Part shown: piece by piece, positions 57,578 through 64,000 of the stretch | Layout: each line of letters starts with the position of its first letter | Position numbering within the stretch: position 1 is the stretch's first letter | Source: Pyricularia pennisetigena | Lineage: Eukaryota; Ascomycota; Sordariomycetes; Magnaporthales; Pyriculariaceae | NCBI RefSeq assembly: GCF_004337985.1 | Contig: NC_043742.1 | Location: forward strand, 5,135,259-5,199,258 | Length of the DNA: 64,000 nucleotides | Reading direction: 5' to 3' | The notes under the pieces: generated by a model | Seen by the model: only the letters and a program-made list of their open reading frames with translations | What the model was told of the DNA's origin: nothing | Database searches by the model: none | Position numbers and translations under genes: made by a program

Positions 57578-59381
57578 ATGGTTCGTCACTTGCTGCCTCT
57601 TGCTGCCGCCCTTGGCCTGCTCGCTTCGGCGACCATGGCCAAGGAAATGCCGGTCGACGAGGAGATGGCCGCCATCTGGTACGACTCGGGTCTTGCCCAC
57701 GAGGAATCCATGCACCACAAGTCAGAACTGTGGAGGATGGAGAGGGAGATGGGTCTCATGGACAGCGCCAACTATCCCGAGCTTGGATATCATGCCTGCA
57801 CCAATGGGTGGATCGAGGCAATCCCAGGGGACCGCATGCATACGTTCCGCTGTGACCAGGTATGAATTATGCTTACCTTTCGGGGAGTTCATGAGAACGA
57901 GCTGACGGATGATCACCAGATGGATCTACACCATTTCCTGTCACATGGTGCCCTCAACAGCTCTGGCCAGGGATCCGGTACTTGGGGCTGGATTTCTGAC
58001 GATGGGCGCGAGTTTGCGGCTATCGGACAGGAGGATGGTGCATCCTTTGTCGAGATCAAGGATGGAAAACTTGTGCTTGTGGCGAGGCTTCCTCAGCCCC
58101 CTACGGCTTTGATTAGCAACTGGAGAGAGATGGTACGTATCTCCTTCTTTTTTTTTTCTCCCCAGGGATTTCAACTAACTCTTTTTTTTTTTTTTGCCGC
58201 AGAAATCCTACAAGAACTACATGGTCATTGGATCCGAAGCCGTTGCGCACGGTATTCAGATCTTCGACATGACCAAGCTTTTGGACATTGACGTCGAGGC
58301 CACCGGCCCAGTCGTCTTTGACCCCATTGCGGATCTTTCGGGCTACACAAACGACCTGCCTATCGGCCGTAGCCACAACGTGGTTGTGAATGAAGAGCGG
58401 GACTACATGGTAGCTGTTGGCTCCCAGCCCCGAAATGACAGCTGCCGTGCGGGCCTCATCTTCTTTGACATTACCGATGTCGCAAACCCTGTCCGCCAGG
58501 GCTGTGCTGCGGATGACGGTTATGTCCACGACGCTCACTGCCTCGTCTACCGCGGTCCCGACAAACGGTACGACGGCAAGGACATCTGCTATGGATACAA
58601 CGAGGACTCGTTGACTATCTACGACGTCTCCGACAAGACGACAACCAACATCATCTCTCGTACTTCCTATGAGGGCGTCAACTATACCCACCAAGGCTGG
58701 GTTACTGATGTCAACAACCAAGAGTTTTTGCTTATGAACGACGAGAGAGATGAGCGCTACAGAGCCGGACCCGCCTCGGACGGATTCCCCGTCGTCTACG
58801 TCTGGGATATCCGCGATTTGGAGAAGCCCAAGCAGACGGGGACGTACAAGTACCCCACCAGGGCCATCGATCACAACCTGTACATCAAGGACGGTATCAT
58901 GTTCCAGAGCAACTACGGTAACGGTTACCAGCTGATGGACGTGTCATCGGTCGGCCCTTCGGACACCACAGGCTCTGGAATCTGCCGCGCTGCTTTTATT
59001 GACATTTACCCCGAGGACGACAACGTCCCTGGCGGCGGCGTCATCGAGTTTGTGGGCACGTGGTCGTCGTGGGGCTGGTATCCCTCGGGTTACCACGTCG
59101 TCAACACCATCGAGCGTGGCGTCTTCCTGGTGAAGCCGACGTCCCTCAAGTGCCCACCGGCGCCCACGTGCAATGCCGACAACTGTCTGCGTGCCATGCG
59201 TGCCGAGAGTGTCGGAGGCCGCCTCGAGGAGAGTCAGGAGTTCTGCGCAACATACACGGCAAACCTCGTGACCGAGGTCAGCGTGCTGCCCGAGTATGCC
59301 ACCAAGGCCTGTACCGGCGACGCCATCTCGCGTGTCAGCAGCGCCTGCGCTTGCATTCCCACCGTTGCCCCGGCAAACTAG
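57578..59381 (+). CDS. Secreted choice-of-anchor B / LVIVD-type beta-propeller protein
   Basis: Exons 57578-57859, 57920-58132 and 58203-59381 give 557 aa. A signal peptide covers about residues 1-20 (MVRHLLPLAAALGLLASATM). The body has the repeated propeller motif of the choice-of-anchor B family: GTWGWISDDGREFAAIGQED, GIQIFDMTKLLDI, GRSHNVVVNEERDYMVAVGS, GLIFFDITDVANP, GYVHDAHCLVYRGPD, DSLTIYDVSDKTT, YTHQGWVTDVNNQEFLLMND and TRAIDHNLYIKDG. In fungi such proteins are often labelled regulatory P domain-containing. After the propeller comes a ~70-residue Cys-rich tail (CPPAPTCNADNCLRAMRA, FCATYT, SRVSSACACIPT) found on several fungal secreted proteins. Introns are 60 and 70 bp, both phase 0; intron 2 is T-rich before its CAG. 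An upstream in-frame ATG at 57494 would bury the signal peptide and is rejected. Biochemical function is unknown. Confidence 0.88.
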
Positions 59382-59699
59382 CCTGTCTGTTGATTTGCTT
59401 GTTGGATAGATATACAGCCCGACTAGCTGAGGCTGTTCAACGTTCCATCCGGATACGGGTTGGCAAATCTTCAAGGGTCTCTGTAATACAAAATGATGGA
59501 CGGAATCAAACGGCAGTTGAAATCAACTGAGGCTTGACATCTGTCCTGTTAGATTAAGTTTCGGTATCCTCCCTCTAAAGTCGTGATTACATTTACAAGA
59601 TCTGTAGTTGGATCCGGCACCAAAGAGCCTAGACTTGCTTGGGGTTAAAACCAAAAAGCAACAGAAAAAAAGGAGAAGAAGAAGAAAAAACATGTTAAC
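59382..59699. other. Intergenic 3' of the propeller gene
   Basis: About 320 bp, mostly the 3' side of the propeller gene. A purine run (A/G) lies near 59650-59690. No gene is supported. Confidence 0.55.
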
Positions 59700-60300
59700 T
59701 GGCCTTGATTTTCCTACTTTTAAAGACTGGATCCCCTTGCTCATCAGCTTCTGGATGTCGTCGCTGTTGCGCTCCATGAAGAACCATGTGACCGCTGCCG
59801 TGGATTCCGACATTACCCAGCTCGACGTGCTTGGTCTTTGCGCGCCCGGTCTTCACGAGAAACTTGACGTTACAGTATTAGTAGGCTGCGTCGGCGATGA
59901 CGAGCGGCAGGATCCCACCCTGCGAGTGCCCGACCAGGATGGGCGGGGCGGCCGATGCGCTCCAGCAGCTTGGCGCCGGCGTCGCGGGCCGTCTCCTGCT
60001 GGTACGTGGCGTTATCGACGAACTGCACGTCGGACGCGTAAAAGGCGTCAAGGACGGGGTCGCCCATCTCGCCACTGCCGGGCCACTGCGTGTGGTTGAC
60101 GGCCTAGGGCCACAGCCTGTGTCTCTGCGTAGTCCCTCGCCCACCCAGGGTGAGGACGGCCAGGAGGGGACGGCGACGTTGAGGACCTGCATGACGATCT
60201 CTTCTTTTCCTTCGGCGAAGGCTTCTAGAAAGTATCTTCCTTCTATCTCTGGGATGGTTGGACAAGGGAGCCTGGCATTGTCACATCTGAACAAGGACCC
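59700..60300 (-). pseudogene. Relic of an alpha/beta-hydrolase gene (frameshifts, internal deletion)
   Basis: On the minus strand, pieces of one fungal alpha/beta-hydrolase appear in order but in different frames: a block VNHTQWPGSGEMGDPVLDA then FYASDVQFVDNATYQQET (around 60095-59990), the nucleophile elbow PPILVGHSQGG with VIADAA (59945-59880), and the C-terminal block KTKHVELGNVGIHGSGHM (around 59860-59795) with a further frame change before FMERNSDDIQKLM (to about 59735). At least three frame changes are needed, and the segment between the elbow and the C-terminal His region is only about 20 bases where intact relatives have roughly a hundred codons or more. The catalytic Ser (GHSQG) and probable His (GSGHM) codons survive. 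No start codon or intact N-terminus is visible. It could be a gene with sequencing errors, but the deletion argues for a true relic. Confidence 0.7.
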
Positions 60301-62284
60301 GGGACAAACAGGGGTGGGGGAACGGACTTCAACGAGTGGACGGGAAACGTCAAAACCCCGTGGTGCCAGATGTGGTATTGCCGGATCGTGAGCGTAGAGA
60401 GCTCTTTTATAGGGTGTTGAAGAACAGGAAAATGAATCGATGTACTTGGCGAGACACACCCAAGTTACTGCAATGTACTTATTATTGCACGTGGTACACG
60501 AAAGTTTATGGCTCTGCCAATGAAACGCTTTTTGCCATCGGCGCGGGATAAAGAGAGAGAGTGAGGGAAAGGGAGAGAGAAAAAAAAACACACTGCTTGG
60601 AAAGCACGACATGCGCAATAGTTGTAGAGGTACCGATGATGGACGATTTAGAAGGAGGGAATGCACTTAAAAAAAAGAAAAGAAAAGAAAAAGTAAAACA
60701 AAAAAAAAACAAAAATTCCATGCATCGATAACTTTACTCTGCACCGTGGCTTTGGTAAGCATCCTCTTCGGTAATAGACAGTTTTCGGATACACCAAAAT
60801 TCGCCACGAATCCTTCGGCAAACATCAAACACACAAAAGCCGTGTAATTACTCGTGTCCTGGCTTTCTCTGTTTCCAAAATTAAGCCCAAGTTGTGGAGC
60901 AAGCGCCAAATATGGAGAAAGACTTTACTGTAACTAATAATACCCGGCAGCCCCAGGACAGAAGCCAGAGACTATGTCTGCATAAAACCTTCTTGCTCGG
61001 AGCTTCTGTCTGCATAGCCCATTTGCCTTGGAAGAGGACAGGCTTATGTTATCAGTAGCCACCGGGAGTGAACAAACAGAGAGCCGCATGAAAATGGAAA
61101 CCACAGCCGACCGCTAGTTAATATTTAATATAGCGTGTATTGCAACCGGCAGCTCGTTTCAAGAACAACTTTCCAAGCCCGCGATTCTTTGGCCGGCTTG
61201 ATTGATGGTCAAAGTAGAGTTTTTTTTTTTTTATTTTGTCAAAAAAGAAGGAAAAAACATAACCTTCCAAGAAACCGAAAATAGCCTCTTATGCCTCTCA
61301 CTCGCTCACGACTCGCAAAATGGTTCATCCCTAGAAAACCCGATGGGTACATCGGCAGCTGCCTTTCAACTCCCCTCTGCCCTCGATTCAATTTGTCCAG
61401 CCGAGTGCAAGGCTACAGGGCAAAATAGTCCTTCCCAAGACGGTATTGTTATCCCCCACAAAAAAGGTTAGTGGAGTGACAATGACCATTGCGACATGTC
61501 GGTAATGATCAGCAGGGCAGAAACGTCGTCAATCCTTATGATCGTCTGCGTGTTGTGTGTGTATATATAGAACATCATACTTAATATATAGCCACCAAAC
61601 AGAGCACATCCATTCACCTGAGCCTTGGCTTGTGAGGCGCAGGTCGACGGTTGTCCCTAGTGTGTGCTGATCAAGAACAACAGGTCTACTGTTGGGCCCC
61701 ATGTATCCAAGGAAGTCTTGTCGTCAAAAAGGCCCTTCTTTGTCTGCGAATGCGGTGGAGGCGGTTCTCTTGCATATAGTTTTCACTTGCTGTAATTAAC
61801 CTTGGTTAGCCGTCAACGGTACCATAGCCCTACATGAGAGTCGAGAAGGACCCGCAAACTTGCAATCCAAGAGGTTGCCCATCAAGCCAGGGATCACCTC
61901 GTGAGAAGGGACTGGCCTACCTTGCAACGTCGCGGATCGTCTAATAACCAAACTTCTGGAAAAATACCTGGTAATACTTTGACGTATTACATGTACCGTC
62001 GATATCCTCATCCATGCGTATTCGACCCCTCGTTGAAGCTTCTTTTCCTCTCGACATCACCTGTCGCTCTTTTTTTTCTTTCTTTTGTTTTTTCTCTTCA
62101 TTCTTTTTGTTACCTTTTTTTTTTGTCAGTCATTACCGAATTGAAGTTCTCGACAACTGTCAAGCTCCGCTTGAGCGGCAAAGCTCGCGAGGGGTGTCAA
62201 AATTCACCCTGTCGATCCTTTTGTTGATGAAGGGCCAAACCTATCAGCTGTAGCTGTTCATAGCGGCCCCCCTCACCAAAAAAG
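60301..62284. other. Gene-free stretch before the rhodopsin-domain gene
   Basis: About 2 kb with no supported gene. It has A-rich patches near 60670-60715 and 61221, and C/T-rich leader-like sequence near 62060-62130. A short TATATATAG lies near 61562. Confidence 0.5.
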
Positions 62285-63560
62285 ATGGCCCATGTTGACC
62301 GCACAACGCTGTTGGTACACTGGCTTTTCAGCTGCGTAGCAACTGTCATTATAGTAGCAAGGGTGGTATGGCGCAAAATCGTATGGCGCAAGCTGAATCT
62401 GGGCGACTGGCTTAGCATAGCAGCGATTATCTGCATCGTAATCCGCATGGTTATGATCCATTTGGTCTTGACATTGGGAACAAGCAATATGTCAGAAGAA
62501 TATAGGAGGTCACACCAGTTTACTCCTCAAGAGGTTGCCCAATGTGAAACTGGTAGCAAGTTGGCCCTCGCCAACCGCTTCGTTTATACCACCTAGTAAG
62601 TCAACTTTTTTTTCTTCTTCTCTTTCGTTAGCTTCAGCCTCTGGGGAGATTGCCCTGTTGACAGCCCTCAAGTTTGTGGTTGCAAAAGCTTGTCTTGCTG
62701 GATGTCTACCGTAGACTGTACCAGAACCTGCGGTTTGAAAAGATAATTGTGACCAGCATTCTGGTAATATTCTTTGGCACATATGCTGCGTGTCAGATCA
62801 CAAACTTTGTCGAGTGCAGGCCGATAGAGCTGTACTGGCAAGTCGTGCCGGGTCCTGGTATGTTCTCTGTCTTTCTCTCGTCCTTGCCGTAAACGTGCAA
62901 TCGCAGGCACTGTCCGAGTCCAGCTTCAGACCACTTGCTGACTTCAACGGGGACCTTCCGATAGGCTCTTGCGTACAAGCACAGGTGCAGCTTATAGTGG
63001 TTGGCGTAACAAACATCGTGACCGACTTCATCCTCCTTGTCCTCCCGCTGCCGGTCGTCTGCCAGATGCTCTCTGCAACTTGGCAGCGCAAGGTCCAGCT
63101 CGTCGCCCTCTTCATGCTGGGCATCTTGATCATCATCATCACCGCGGTCCGGCTCCCCATCAATCACAACAACGCCGACAGCCAGCTAAGCCGGACGACT
63201 TGGGCCAGCATCGAGCTGCTCGTGGCCGCCTTTGTGGTCAACGCACCGACGCTGTACGGACTCTGGAACAAGAGGCGGCAGGACAGCAAACATATTGCAT
63301 CGTCCCACATGACGGGTCCGGGCATGCACGGCCTCGGGACGAGCAGGACCCATCGGAAGCTCCGCGACGAGGAGAGCAACGGCAGTGAATCGTACCAGAT
63401 GGACAGCCCTTGGGGGCTTTCGGAGCCTCAAAGCCCCAAGAATGCCATCACTCTCACTAGGGAAGTGATTGTGCGTTCGGATACGATACCACAAGCTGAG
63501 TTGGGAAATGTTGGTGGCATTCAACCAAATTCACAGGCGGCTTGTGACAGCAGGAAGTGA
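62285..63560 (+). CDS. Seven-helix fungal rhodopsin-domain membrane protein (SAT/PTH11-like, no CFEM)
   Basis: Exons 62285-62595, 62673-62857 and 62965-63560 give 363 aa. Seven hydrophobic segments can be traced: TLLVHWLFSCVATVIIVARV, then LNLGDWLSIAAIICIVIRMV, one around the first junction (FVYTTYLWLQKLVLLDVYRR), KIIVTSILVIFFGTYAACQI, VQLIVVGVTNIVTDFILLVL, VQLVALFMLGILIIIITAVR and IELLVAAFVVNAPTLYGLW. The motifs DVYRRL..NLRFEK, FVECRPIELYW and GSCVQAQVQ..VVGVTNIVTDF..LVLP are typical of the fungal Rhodopsin domain family (PF20684). No N-terminal CFEM domain precedes TM1. Intron 1 (GTAAGT) ends at CTCAAG so that Tyr-Leu-Trp follows; intron 2 (GTATGT) ends at CGATAG and joins PGP to GSCVQ. The ~110-residue polar tail is probably cytosolic. 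Roles range from surface sensing to none known. Confidence 0.88.
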
Positions 63561-64000
63561 GCCATAGCTTTTGATTTGTGTTAAAAAAAAAAAAAAACAA
63601 GATTCCCCTACTGTTAGACAGCCAATTATGAGCATAATTAGCATTATTTTCAATCAAGCCCAACTTCCATTTGCCGATTGCTCGATTTATTGTCAGTACG
63701 AGAAACCGGATGGACCTAGGTAGGTAGATAGAGGTAGTAGGTACGAGATAAGACCACCTGAACCTACTCTGGGATGCACACCTGTCTGTGAAAGAATCTC
63801 GATCAAATATTAAAATGTCAATTGCTTTGGAGCTTATTTCGAGCATTCTTCATCTCTCCGGTACCGGAAAACTAGGGTCCGGCAGAATGTAAAATGATAC
63901 AGAGTACACTATACACGCATGCATGCATCAAGCCCCAAATGTAAATGGTAGGTAGAGAACATCCGCCAATGCATCGTCAGCGCATCGTCGCGAGAATTTT
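63561..64000. other. 3' side of the rhodopsin-domain gene to the window end
   Basis: About 440 bp with no supported gene. An A14 run lies at 63582-63595, 22 bp after the stop codon, and a CCTAGGTAGGTAG patch lies near 63716. A GCATGCATGCATC string lies near 63918. Confidence 0.5.

Noticed and set aside
1..64000. CRISPR array, bacterial operon features, origin, secondary-metabolite cluster
   Set aside because: The DNA is eukaryotic with spliceosomal introns. No spaced direct repeats were seen, and no PKS, NRPS or terpene synthase gene.

Overview
The window is nuclear DNA from a filamentous ascomycete. Most genes carry short introns (about 50-130 bp) with GT..AG ends and CTAAC/CTGAC-like branch sites. 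Their products are typical of Sordariomycetes: Uds1 septation protein, PTH11/SAT-like rhodopsin-domain receptor, small cysteine-rich secreted protein, neutral trehalase, Cdc4-type myosin light chain. A member of the Magnaporthales is a reasonable guess, but that is inference from gene content and style. Two runs of N (6302-6333 and 19288-19506) show it is a draft scaffold.

Layout. 1-5 kb: a possible gene edge, then the mitochondrial PGP phosphatase GEP4, a 411-aa protein of unknown role, and a CutC-family protein. 7.2-9.7 kb (minus strand): a four-exon Uds1-domain protein. 9.7-24.4 kb: about 14.8 kb in which I can support no gene. It holds homopolymer tracts, microsatellites and an assembly gap bracketed by T and A runs. 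24.4-32.1 kb: leukotriene A4 hydrolase-type aminopeptidase (+), mitoribosomal protein mL58/Mrpl20 (-) and dolichol kinase (-). 32.1-36 kb is empty. 36-43.3 kb: a Ser/Thr-rich GPI-anchored-like protein (+), a FAM32A-like protein (-), a 14-cysteine secreted protein that looks like an effector candidate (+), a small 112-aa protein (-) and a COG0523/CobW GTPase (+). 43.5-50 kb (minus strand): an SR-rich protein with a CX2C-X11-CX2C motif, and a large vacuolar-type cation-chloride cotransporter (Vhc1-like) in four exons. 51.9-59.4 kb (plus strand): neutral trehalase with its regulatory N-terminus, a Cdc4/Mlc1-type EF-hand light chain and a secreted choice-of-anchor-B beta-propeller protein. 59.7-60.3 kb: an alpha/beta-hydrolase relic broken by frameshifts and an internal deletion (-). 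62.3-63.6 kb: a seven-helix fungal rhodopsin-domain protein (+).

The genes do not form an obvious pathway or secondary-metabolite cluster. Most are housekeeping genes (phospholipid and dolichol synthesis, mitoribosome, metal handling, ion transport, trehalose breakdown, cytokinesis), with surface or secreted accessory genes among them. I found no convincing previously undescribed multi-gene system. The best leads are the 14.8 kb gene-empty block, the isolated cysteine-rich secreted protein, the alternative starts of the LTA4H gene, the unresolved dolichol kinase splice junction and the hydrolase pseudogene. Exon coordinates were worked out by eye from splice consensus, reading-frame phase and remembered family alignments. 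No database search or transcript data was available.
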